Source of the DNA: Pseudomonadales bacterium
GTDB lineage: Bacteria > Pseudomonadota > Gammaproteobacteria > Pseudomonadales > Azotimanducaceae
Length of the DNA stretch: 14,608 nucleotides
Direction of reading: 5' to 3'
Assembly (NCBI GenBank): GCA_029244465.1
Contig: JAQWQN010000188.1
Span: 1-14,608, forward strand
In this document: piece after piece, positions 1 to 6,202 of the stretch
Layout: every line of letters begins with the position of its first letter
Position numbering within the stretch: the stretch's first letter is position 1
The notes under the pieces: generated by a model
What the model saw: the letters and a program-made list of their open reading frames with translations, nothing else
Told to the model about the DNA's origin: nothing
Database searches by the model: none
Program-made: the position numbers and the translations under genes

Positions 1-1580
1 TAGGGTGGCTTCGTGAGGGGCAACCCTTGAGGGCCTCGGATACGGGTCACAGAGGCGCTGCGTACATAGCGAAAGTCCGTTTCATCTGGATTCCCTTCTT
101 GCAAAACGACAACCATTGGTGCGGTTACGCTCGGCACGTACAGGAGCCCTGAGTCAGGGTCGTAAGCAGCGCCGCCCCAGTTTGCGCCACCTCCCCAACC
201 TGGCATATTGATGGTGCCTTGCAGCGATGGCGGCGTGTAGAGAGGACCATGGCGAAAGGGCGCGATAAGCGTACGTGCCTCCTGATGGAGTTCTGGCGTG
301 AAATCTATTAGATCGTCTTCAGTCAAACCTTGTCGGTCGAAGGCTAAGGGTTTGGTTGGAAACGGCTGGGTAGGAGACGCCACCTCTCCGGGAATATCAG
401 AAGACGGTACCGGACGCTCCTCGATTGGCCAGAGCGGCTTCCCGGTGATGCGGTTAAAGGTATACACGAATGCCTGCTTGGAGACTTGGGCGACGGCTTT
501 AATGACTCCGTCTGGTGCCGGAATATCAATCAGTGTCGGTGCTGCGGGTAGATCGTAGTCCCACAGACCGTGGTGAACTATTTGATAGTGCCAAACCCGT
601 ATGCCCGTCTTGGCGTCCAGACAAACTAAGCTCTCTGCGAACAGGTTGTCGCCGATGCGATGGCCGCCGTACCAGTCATTGGTTGGTGTACCGGTCGGGA
701 AATAGACGTAGCCGAGCTCTGGGTCAGCGCTGATACCAGACCATACGTTGGTATTACCGGAATACTGCCCAGCGCCACCAGGCCAAGACTCAGCGCCGAA
801 TTCACCACGTTGTGGAATCGTATGAAAGATCCAGGTTTGTTTGCCGGTTCTTACGTTAAAGCCACGAACGTGTCCTGGGGGCATCTTCTGGGTCTTGGGG
901 GCATCCATGATTGAGGAACCAACGACCACGATATCGCCGATTACCATGGGTGCGGAGATTACTGAATAGTGTTTGCGATTGATTGCGCGACCAAGGCCAC
1001 GGGCGAGATCAACCCGACCACCGTTACCGAAACGCGGGTCTGGTTTGCCGGTTTCCGCATCTAGTGACCACAGATAGCCATTGTTGGTTGGCATGAGGAT
1101 GCGCGACTCATCCTTATTGGACCAATAAGCCACGCCGCGGTGGTTAAATCCCAAATTCGTAGGTCGGCCGTCGAGGTAGGTTTTAGTGTCGAACTGCCAC
1201 AGTGTTTTACCTGTGCTTGGATCAACTGCTGCGACGAACCCAAGCGATGTGCTCGTGAACAGGCGGTTGCCCACCTTCAACGGCGTAACTTTATAGCTCC
1301 ACGGCGTCAGTGCGGGTTGGTCTTCGACAATTCCGTTGTCAGGCGTAGCCCACGTCCACGCGACGAGAAGATCGCTGACATTCGCGCCATTGATTTGAGC
1401 CAATGGCGCATATTTCGCAGCGCCTTTGTTGTTACCGTAGTTAGGCCAATCTGAGTTGACTGGCTCTGCAGCAAAGGACCATTGCGGACAAACGAGAGCC
1501 GTTAGTGAGGCGAGCAAGAGGGCCTGGCCTAACCAGGTGCGAACGCCGGGACGAGTCTCGATGATTAATCTTTGTAACAT
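1..1580 (-). CDS. PQQ-dependent dehydrogenase, periplasmic (3' end cut by window)
   Basis: Reading the minus strand from an ATG at 1580-1578 gives 526 codons without a stop before the window edge, so the C-terminus is missing. Residues 1-38 look like a Sec signal peptide: basic start, hydrophobic core LLLASLTALV, likely cleavage after SFA. The mature part is a quinoprotein beta-propeller with several tryptophan-docking-type repeats: AVDPSTGKTLWQFD (118-131), SLDAETGKPD (172-181), FNVRTGKQTWIF (241-252), CLDAKTGIRVWHYQ (320-333) and FNRITGKPLWPIE (375-387). The block HHGLWDYDLPAAP (336-348) and the following SKQAFVYTF (367-375) match the region that holds the catalytic Asp and PQQ-contacting Lys in glucose/quinate-type quinoproteins. 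It probably oxidises a sugar, polyol or alcohol in the periplasm and passes electrons to quinone or cytochrome; the substrate cannot be read from sequence. No cytochrome c CxxCH motif is present in the visible part. An in-frame TAA at 1604-1602 precedes this ATG, which supports the start. It is divergent from cobS. Confidence 0.93.
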   Translation of the reverse strand, partial: MLQRLIIETRPGVRTWLGQALLLASLTALVCPQWSFAAEPVNSDWPNYGNNKGAAKYAPLAQINGANVSDLLVAWTWATPDNGIVEDQPALTPWSYKVTPLKVGNRLFTSTSLGFVAAVDPSTGKTLWQFDTKTYLDGRPTNLGFNHRGVAYWSNKDESRILMPTNNGYLWSLDAETGKPDPRFGNGGRVDLARGLGRAINRKHYSVISAPMVIGDIVVVGSSIMDAPKTQKMPPGHVRGFNVRTGKQTWIFHTIPQRGEFGAESWPGGAGQYSGNTNVWSGISADPELGYVYFPTGTPTNDWYGGHRIGDNLFAESLVCLDAKTGIRVWHYQIVHHGLWDYDLPAAPTLIDIPAPDGVIKAVAQVSKQAFVYTFNRITGKPLWPIEERPVPSSDIPGEVASPTQPFPTKPLAFDRQGLTEDDLIDFTPELHQEARTLIAPFRHGPLYTPPSLQGTINMPGWGGGANWGGAAYDPDSGLLYVPSVTAPMVVVLQEGNPDETDFRYVRSASVTRIRGPQGLPLTKPP

Positions 1581-1590
1581 CTGTCTGAGT

Positions 1591-1598
1591 CTTTCCTT
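1591..1598 (-). promoter_or_regulatory. Ribosome binding site of the PQQ dehydrogenase gene
   Basis: The minus strand reads AAGGAAAG here, about 10 bases before the ATG at 1580. The spacing is slightly long, but this is the only Shine-Dalgarno-like run upstream, and the frame is closed by a stop just beyond it. Confidence 0.5.
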
Positions 1599-1624
1599 TT
1601 TTTACTGCTTTTTGCCTGTGGTTG

Positions 1625-1652
1625 CTTACAATAGTCTGCTTGCGCAAGTCAA
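1625..1652 (-). promoter_or_regulatory. Candidate sigma-70 promoter for the PQQ dehydrogenase gene
   Basis: On the minus strand TTGACT (1652-1647) matches the -35 consensus in 5 of 6 positions. TGTAAG (1630-1625) matches the -10 in 4 of 6, with a 16-base spacer. Transcription would begin near 1618 and leave a leader of about 38 bases. This is a visual match only. Confidence 0.35.
1639..1648. promoter_or_regulatory. Palindrome CTTGCGCAAG in the divergent promoter region, possible operator
   Basis: A perfect 10-base palindrome lies in the 87-base gap between the divergent PQQ dehydrogenase and cobS genes. It sits between the proposed -35 and -10 of the minus-strand promoter and about 20 bases before the cobS start. 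A dimeric regulator bound here could affect both genes. No regulator gene is visible in the window. Confidence 0.3.
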
Positions 1653-1656
1653 AAGT

Positions 1657-1663
1657 AAGGGAG
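1657..1663 (+). promoter_or_regulatory. Ribosome binding site that fixes the GTG start of cobS
   Basis: AAGGGAG lies about 5 bases before GTG at 1668. The N-terminal residues that follow lead directly into the conserved CobS N-terminal segment, so GTG is preferred over later ATG codons. Confidence 0.6.
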
Positions 1664-1667
1664 CCAA

Positions 1668-2672
1668 GTGAGCGAGCAACCGGCCGCCGATTTAAGTACG
1701 GCTAATCAACCTGATTCCGAGGTCAATGTCCGCGATGCGTTCGGTATCGATATGGACCTGTCAGTCCCATCGTTTGCTACGAGATCGGACTATGTTCCGC
1801 TCATAGATGAGGATTATCGATTCGATCGTGATACCACCGTAGCGATCCTTGCCGGGTTTTCCCACAACCGTCGTGTGATGATTCAAGGCTATCACGGTAC
1901 GGGCAAATCGACACACATCGAGCAGGTGGCAGCCCGCCTGAACTGGCCGTGTATTCGAGTCAATCTGGACTCGCATATCAGTCGTATCGATCTGGTCGGT
2001 AAAGATGCGATCGTTCTGAAAGATGGTAAGCAGATTACGGAGTTTCGCGAGGGTATTTTACCGTGGGCGTTGCAGCACCCTGTCGCGCTCGTGTTTGATG
2101 AATACGATGCGGGACGCCCGGACGTTATGTTCGTGATCCAACGCGTGCTTGAGGTTGAAGGTAAGCTAACGCTCCTTGACCAAAATAAGGTGATTACGCC
2201 GCATCCATCCTTCCGCCTTTTCTCGACCACAAATACGATCGGACTGGGGGATACCACAGGCCTCTATCACGGGACACAGCAGATCAACCAAGGTCAGATG
2301 GACCGATGGAATGTGGTCGCGACGTTGAACTACCTGGAACACGATGCGGAATGTGAAATTGTTTGTGGGAAGGCAAAGTCTTACGAAGAGACGGATGCTG
2401 GTCGACGCGCCGTAAGCAATATGGTGAGTGTCGCAGACCTGACACGAAAGGGCTTTGTTAACGGCGATGTATCGATCGTCATGTCACCGCGGACTGTTCT
2501 TACGTGGGCACAGAACGCAGAGATTTTTGGCGATGTGGGCTTTGCGTTCCGAGTGACGTTCCTCAACAAATGTGATGAATTGGAACGCCCCATTGTGGCT
2601 GAGTATTACCAGCGATGCATGGGAGACGATCTCGGCGATGCCACCGAAGGTATTTCCCTAAAAAGTGTGTGA
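1668..2672 (+). CDS. cobS: Aerobic cobaltochelatase subunit CobS (AAA+ ATPase)
   Basis: CobS is the AAA+ ATPase subunit that, with CobT, drives insertion of Co2+ into hydrogenobyrinic acid a,c-diamide by CobN in aerobic cobalamin synthesis. The 334-residue length is normal for the family. Visible motifs are the N-terminal VRDAFGID segment (21-28), Walker A GYHGTGKST (74-82), SRIDLVGKDA (105-114), Walker B ALVFDEYDAG (140-149), sensor-1 STTNT (186-190), the arginine-finger region QGQMDRW (208-214) and sensor-2 MSPRT (272-276). The overall sequence closely resembles alphaproteobacterial CobS as I remember it. The start is GTG at 1668, with AAGGGAG about 5 bases upstream. cobT follows after 16 bases, so the two are very probably co-transcribed. 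CobN is not in the window and would have to be elsewhere for a complete chelatase. Confidence 0.95.
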   Translation: MSEQPAADLSTANQPDSEVNVRDAFGIDMDLSVPSFATRSDYVPLIDEDYRFDRDTTVAILAGFSHNRRVMIQGYHGTGKSTHIEQVAARLNWPCIRVNLDSHISRIDLVGKDAIVLKDGKQITEFREGILPWALQHPVALVFDEYDAGRPDVMFVIQRVLEVEGKLTLLDQNKVITPHPSFRLFSTTNTIGLGDTTGLYHGTQQINQGQMDRWNVVATLNYLEHDAECEIVCGKAKSYEETDAGRRAVSNMVSVADLTRKGFVNGDVSIVMSPRTVLTWAQNAEIFGDVGFAFRVTFLNKCDELERPIVAEYYQRCMGDDLGDATEGISLKSV

Positions 2673-2688
2673 TCTGCGCTAAACGACT

Positions 2689-4500
2689 ATGAGTGAAGCC
2701 GAGAACCCGCTAGAACCGTTTAAGCGCGCCATGACAGCCACAATGCGCGCGATTGCGGAGGATGATGAACTCGAAGTGACGTTCGGCCCAGGGGCGCCGA
2801 CTGCGCGAGGCTCCCGTATGCGTGTGCCGCTCCCAATAGTGGGTTGTTCTGAACAGGAAGTGAATTCAATTCGAGGCGTTGGCGATCAGTTCGCGTTGAA
2901 AATGCGTCACCATGATGCAGGTTTGCACACCCGATACATACCACAAGGCGGCCCTGCCCAGGAGATGTTCGAGTGGATCGAGGATGCGCGCATCGCCTCT
3001 ATAGGTAGTCTGCGGATGGAAGGGGTTGCACAGAATTTAGATGCGCGCTTAGAGACACAATGCCAGCAAGCGGCTTTTGATTCGATTACGGCAGAAACCG
3101 AAGCGCCTTTGTCCGTTGCGGTTGGCCTCCTCGTACGTCAGGAGTTAACCGGAAGAGAGTTACCTCCGAGTGCAGAGAATGTCGTGCGGTTTTGGCGTGA
3201 GCACGTCGAATCACACGCGGGTGAACAGATTCGGTCACTCAAGGGGCATGTTCAGGATCAGGCAGAATTTGCCACGCTGTGTCGTTCTATTATTGCTGAT
3301 TTTGGCCTGGCGGCTGATCTTGATGATCAGAATGATGGTGAACAGAACCAAGATGAAGTCGAGACCATGGATGAAAATCAGGACGCTGAATCTGATTTTA
3401 GTCCAGAGGATGTGGTGTTAGACGATGAATCCATGGGCGATGAAAATGCCGATGGGGATGCGACGATGGTCGAGATGGACGCCGACGTTGACATGGACGA
3501 GGCAGGTGCTGAAGCTGATCCGGATGAAGCCCCGGTGCCGATGCCGGATGATGCGGGTCGGATTGCGGTTGATATCAACTACGAGTCGTTCACCGAAGAG
3601 TTCGATGAAACGATTCGTGCCGAAGAACTGTGTGATGCAGAAGAGATGGCGCGACTGCGACAACTGTTAGATCAACAGCTCGTATCTCTGCACCATACAA
3701 CATCGAAGTTAGCCAACCGACTGCAGCGAAGACTGATGGCCAAACAGAATCGCACGTGGGAGTTTGATCTTGAAGAAGGCATCCTCGATGCAGCACGGTT
3801 AAGCCAAGTTATTATCGATCCCATGAATCCGCTTGCTTACAAGCAAGAAAAAGAAATGAAATTCAGGGATACGGTGGTCACCCTGTTGATTGACAGCTCA
3901 GGGTCTATGCGCGGTCGTTCAATCACAATTGCAGCCATGTGTGCGGACATACTTGGCCGCACGCTCGAGCGGTGCTCTGTGAAGGTTGAAGTGCTTGGCT
4001 TTACGACGCGAGCGTGGCGTGGTGGTCAGTCTCGTGAAGGATGGATCAATGAAGGTAAGCCATCGAATCCGGGACGCTTGAATGATCTGCGGCACATTAT
4101 CTACAAGGCCGCGGATGATACCTGGAGTCGCACCCGCCGCAATCTGGGCCTCATGATGCGGGAGGAGTTGTTGAAGGAGAACATCGACGGCGAGGCTTTG
4201 ATTTGGGCGCATAATCGCATTGTGACTCGGACCGAGCAGCGAAAAATCATGATGGTCATATCGGATGGCTTGCCGGTGGACAATTCAACACTGCTTGTAA
4301 ACCCGAGTAACTATTTAGAGCAGCATCTGAAATATGCAATCGATATGATCGAGAACTATTCCCCGGTAGAGTTGGTAGCGATTGGGATTGGTCATGACGT
4401 GACACACCACTACATGAGGGCGGTCACGATTACAGACGCGGAACAGCTGGGCGGTGCGATGACCGACCAACTGGCTGAACTTTTTGAGATAAAGGACTAG
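2689..4500 (+). CDS. cobT: Aerobic cobaltochelatase subunit CobT (VWA protein)
   Basis: CobT is the VWA partner of CobS; the two form the chaperone-like ATPase complex that acts on CobN during cobalt insertion. The 603-residue length fits the family. Residues 1-205 form the helical N-terminal CobT domain. Residues about 208-288 form a strongly acidic, low-complexity linker of D, E and M. Residues 295-395 lead into a C-terminal VWA domain with a MIDAS motif DSSGS (402-406) and a second metal-site block ISDGLP (524-529). It starts 16 bases after cobS. No good Shine-Dalgarno sequence is visible, which suggests translational coupling to cobS. Its TAG stop overlaps the stop of the convergent ABM gene. 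The family call is firm. Whether the pair serves cobalt insertion here or another metallo-maturation depends on whether the genome has CobN. Confidence 0.94.
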   Translation: MSEAENPLEPFKRAMTATMRAIAEDDELEVTFGPGAPTARGSRMRVPLPIVGCSEQEVNSIRGVGDQFALKMRHHDAGLHTRYIPQGGPAQEMFEWIEDARIASIGSLRMEGVAQNLDARLETQCQQAAFDSITAETEAPLSVAVGLLVRQELTGRELPPSAENVVRFWREHVESHAGEQIRSLKGHVQDQAEFATLCRSIIADFGLAADLDDQNDGEQNQDEVETMDENQDAESDFSPEDVVLDDESMGDENADGDATMVEMDADVDMDEAGAEADPDEAPVPMPDDAGRIAVDINYESFTEEFDETIRAEELCDAEEMARLRQLLDQQLVSLHHTTSKLANRLQRRLMAKQNRTWEFDLEEGILDAARLSQVIIDPMNPLAYKQEKEMKFRDTVVTLLIDSSGSMRGRSITIAAMCADILGRTLERCSVKVEVLGFTTRAWRGGQSREGWINEGKPSNPGRLNDLRHIIYKAADDTWSRTRRNLGLMMREELLKENIDGEALIWAHNRIVTRTEQRKIMMVISDGLPVDNSTLLVNPSNYLEQHLKYAIDMIENYSPVELVAIGIGHDVTHHYMRAVTITDAEQLGGAMTDQLAELFEIKD

Positions 4501-4784
4501 CGAGTAACGGCAGCCATCCGGGTGACTTCAGGAGGCCCCCCCATTTTCCCTTTAAAACCGGCGCCAGCTGCCTTGAAGTGATCTGATTGACCGTGCGCTG
4601 CCAAGGCTTCTTCACTCTCGTACATTTCCATAACAACGTAGTTGCCGTCATCGTCCCGGCAGAGCTGATACATGATGCAACCAGGTTCATTGGCTCTTAC
4701 TGCCTCACTCAAAGTAAGAAAAACTTCTTCAAACTCTGCAGACGCTTCCGCTTTCACATTCAATTTCGCGATGACTCCAATCAT
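4497..4784 (-). CDS. ABM-domain protein, putative quinol monooxygenase (YgiN-like)
   Basis: The 95-residue protein has the size and pattern of a stand-alone antibiotic-biosynthesis-monooxygenase (ABM) domain, a dimeric ferredoxin-like fold. MIGVIAKLNVKAEASAEFEE forms strand and helix one, EPGCIMYQLCRDDDG (33-47) the central strands, and YVVMEMYESEEALAAHGQS (49-67) the typical third strand and helix. Relatives include YgiN and heme-degrading or quinol-oxidising enzymes acting without a metal cofactor; the substrate here is unknown. On the minus strand AAGGGAG lies about 5 bases before the ATG, which supports the start. The gene is convergent with cobT (stop codons overlap) and divergent from the NUDIX gene across 45 bases. 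Confidence 0.85.
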   Translation of the reverse strand: MIGVIAKLNVKAEASAEFEEVFLTLSEAVRANEPGCIMYQLCRDDDGNYVVMEMYESEEALAAHGQSDHFKAAGAGFKGKMGGPPEVTRMAAVTR

Positions 4785-4829
4785 AGCCTCTCCCTTCTGT
4801 TAAATTAAGAATCGAGCATAAGGATTGCT

Positions 4830-5363
4830 GTGCATAGACGCAAATTGTTGGACCTAATAGGCGAATACGAAGCGAATCATGTGGACGAAAGTGACCTCAT
4901 TGAGCGTTTCGTACGTTTTGTGAGTCGCGAATCCCGCTGCTTCGAACGTGATTGTTGGCACGATGGTCATGTCACGGGATCAGCCTGGGTGGTTGACCCG
5001 GGTATGACATCGGTCCTATTAACCCACCATAAAAAGCTCAATATCTGGGTCCAACTCGGCGGTCACAGTGATGGTGATCCGGATACGCCGGCGGTTGCGT
5101 GCAAGGAAGCACGAGAGGAATCCGGGTTAGAAGTGGATTTTGTTCAGCCGCAGATCTTTGATCTCGATGTCCATTTGATACCTGAGAGAAAGCAAGATCC
5201 GGCACATTACCATTATGATGTGCGGTTCGCGTTTGTGGCGCGTGGCACCGACTACACCATCAGTGAAGAGTCCAAGGACTTAGCTTGGGTGCCAATAACT
5301 GATCTGCTTGAATATAGTTCAGAAGAGTCCCTACTGCGCATGCAGCGAAAGTGGTTGCGCTAG
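4830..5363 (+). CDS. NUDIX hydrolase family protein
   Basis: This 177-residue cytoplasmic protein has a NUDIX fold and probably hydrolyses a nucleoside diphosphate linked to another moiety; the substrate is not predictable. The N-terminal 45 residues are helical. The NUDIX box starts at GGHSDGD (77-83) and ends in KEAREESGL (92-100), matching the REUxEExGU core with Lys in place of the first Arg. The early Glu of the GX5E half is replaced by Pro (88), next to Asp residues. The WVQLGGH...DGDPD arrangement is typical of one known NUDIX subfamily. HYHYDVRFAF (126-135) is the following conserved strand. The start is GTG at 4830, preceded by AAGGA about 5 bases upstream. A possible terminator begins about 8 bases after the stop, so this looks monocistronic. 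Confidence 0.88.
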   Translation: MHRRKLLDLIGEYEANHVDESDLIERFVRFVSRESRCFERDCWHDGHVTGSAWVVDPGMTSVLLTHHKKLNIWVQLGGHSDGDPDTPAVACKEAREESGLEVDFVQPQIFDLDVHLIPERKQDPAHYHYDVRFAFVARGTDYTISEESKDLAWVPITDLLEYSSEESLLRMQRKWLR

Positions 5364-5371
5364 TAGCCGTC

Positions 5372-5389
5372 AGCCCTTGACTGGGTTTT
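5372..5389 (+). terminator. Possible intrinsic terminator after the NUDIX gene
   Basis: AGCCC (5372-5376) can pair with GGGTT (5383-5387) around a 6-base loop, with one G-U pair, followed by a run of T to 5389. The stem is short, so termination may be weak. Confidence 0.35.
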
Positions 5390-5426
5390 CGCTTGATTTC
5401 TTGGGCGCCTAATACGGGATCGATAA

Positions 5427-5438
5427 GGTGTCAGGCAC
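5427..5438. repeat. GGTGTCAGGCAC motif, possible dispersed-repeat fragment
   Basis: This 12-base string has GTG and CAC arms around TCAGG. From memory it resembles short palindromic sequences found in many copies in some proteobacterial genomes near REP-associated transposases. Only one copy is seen in this window, so its repeat status is untested. Confidence 0.15.
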
Positions 5439-5447
5439 ACTGCTTGA

Positions 5448-5666
5448 GTGCGAAACTCAAAACTGATCGACTCGATCGTCGAGCGATGCGGGCTGCAACG
5501 GCTCGCACCAAACCGTAACTCCATTGGCGACAAGACCTTTGATGAGGGCATTGTTTTACAGGGATGGCGACAGGGAGCGGGTGTGATCTTCTATCATGCA
5601 GCTGTTACTGCGGTGCGCCGTTGGTGCAACTTGGAAGCCGCTGACGGACTGAATGGTGACGACTAA
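5448..5666 (+). CDS. Unrecognised small ORF or gene remnant, 72 codons
   Basis: An open frame starts with GTG directly after an in-frame TGA (5445-5447) and ends with TAA at 5666. I recognise no family. The product would be basic at first, with two Trp and two Cys, and with LIDSIVERCGLQRLAP near the start. There is no convincing Shine-Dalgarno sequence. Codon use is not implausible for coding sequence, but at this length a chance frame or a decayed gene is just as likely. It lies between the NUDIX terminator and a foldable element at 5677-5707 that could serve as its terminator. Confidence 0.25.
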   Translation: MRNSKLIDSIVERCGLQRLAPNRNSIGDKTFDEGIVLQGWRQGAGVIFYHAAVTAVRRWCNLEAADGLNGDD

Positions 5667-5676
5667 ACCTTATGAT

Positions 5677-5715
5677 ATAGGCGCGAAAGCGTGCCTTCGG
5701 GGCCTATTTATTGCC
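5677..5715 (+). terminator. Foldable element, possible terminator or leader structure
   Basis: ATAGGC (5677-5682) is complementary to GCCTAT (5702-5707), which is followed by an AT-rich TTATT. Inside it, GGCGCG (5680-5685) can instead pair with CGTGCC (5690-5695) around AAAG, with one G-U pair. CC-TTCG-GG (5694-5701) can form a UUCG tetraloop. The two main stems share bases and exclude each other. It most likely ends transcription entering from the left. Confidence 0.4.
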
Positions 5716-5906
5716 TGAATATTCATTTGTTAAGCGTGTTGGCTTCCGCTAGTCTTCAAGAATTGCCTCTGTGCGTGCTTGGATCTTGGTTTGTTGTTTG
5801 AGTTCGATGTTCGATTGGTTGGCAAGGGGGCCGGATGTTTCCGGCAAGATGGTACAACTGGATGTTCAAAAGGCGTCCGAGTAGGTATCGATCAATTGGA
5901 GATCAA
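5710..5906 (+). promoter_or_regulatory. Upstream and leader region of the RRM gene
   Basis: About 200 bases hold no supported gene. The part from 5776 to 5822 is rich in G and T and contains a perfect tandem repeat GTTCGAT-GTTCGAT (5802-5815). A perfect hairpin GCCGGA-TGTT-TCCGGC (5830-5845) follows. It is not followed by a T run, so it is not an intrinsic terminator. Genes of this RRM family are often cold-induced, and long leaders are known for cold-shock mRNAs, so an RNA thermosensor or binding site for the protein itself is possible. I could not identify a clear -35/-10 pair. Confidence 0.35.
5898..5901 (+). promoter_or_regulatory. Ribosome binding site that fixes the RRM protein start
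   Basis: GGAG lies 5 bases before ATG at 5907. The domain begins right there (MKKLYVGNL), so this start is preferred over the in-frame ATG at 5835, which would add 24 residues unlike any RRM and would lie within the hairpin. Confidence 0.75.
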
Positions 5907-6194
5907 ATGAAAAAACTTTACGTAGGTAACCTTGCCTGGGGTGTCAGCGATGACGACCTGCAGCAACTTTTTAGTGAATATGGTTCAGTGGCCTCAGCGG
6001 TCGTCATTACCGATCGCGAAAGCGGTCGCTCCCGTGGTTTTGGTTTTGTGGAATTGGAAGACGGCGCTGATCAGGCGATCGAAGCGCTGAACGGCCAAGA
6101 TCTGCAAGGTCGGCCGTTGCGGGTGAATGAAGCTCAAAGCAAAGGCCGTCGTGATGGCGGTGGCGGTGGCGGTGGCGGCCGACGTCCTTTTTAG
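5907..6194 (+). CDS. RRM-domain RNA-binding protein, cold-inducible type
   Basis: This 95-residue protein is a single RNA recognition motif with a glycine-rich tail. RNP2 is LYVGNL (4-9) and RNP1 is RGFGFVEL (43-50), whose aromatic residues stack on RNA bases. The NGQDLQGRPLRVNEA block (62-76) is the usual end of the fold. The tail has basic residues, then eight consecutive glycines (84-91), then RRPF. Proteins of this form occur in cyanobacteria and proteobacteria and are often induced by cold; they are thought to act as RNA chaperones. The gene stands alone, with a long leader upstream and the convergent oppF only 8 bases downstream. The Gly run is encoded by alternating GGT/GGC codons (6156-6179), a tract prone to length change. 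Confidence 0.93.
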   Translation: MKKLYVGNLAWGVSDDDLQQLFSEYGSVASAVVITDRESGRSRGFGFVELEDGADQAIEALNGQDLQGRPLRVNEAQSKGRRDGGGGGGGGRRPF

Positions 6195-6201
6195 GGGCCG
6201 C
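6175..6201. terminator. Inverted repeat between RRM gene and oppF ends
   Basis: GCGGCC (6175-6180) and GGCCGC (6196-6201) form a perfect 6-base inverted repeat around 15 bases that include the RRM stop codon. It lies where two genes converge, so it could end transcription from either side. No clear T run follows in either direction, so the call is weak. Confidence 0.25.
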
Positions 6202-6202
6202 G

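Noticed and set aside
298..1454. Several plus-strand and minus-strand frames of 60-104 codons on the left
   Set aside because: They lie within the PQQ dehydrogenase gene, whose continuous 526-codon frame with family motifs explains the region.
5835..5906. A 24-residue N-terminal extension of the RRM protein from ATG at 5835
   Set aside because: The extension does not resemble the family, its ATG lies in a hairpin, and a good Shine-Dalgarno sequence stands directly before ATG 5907.
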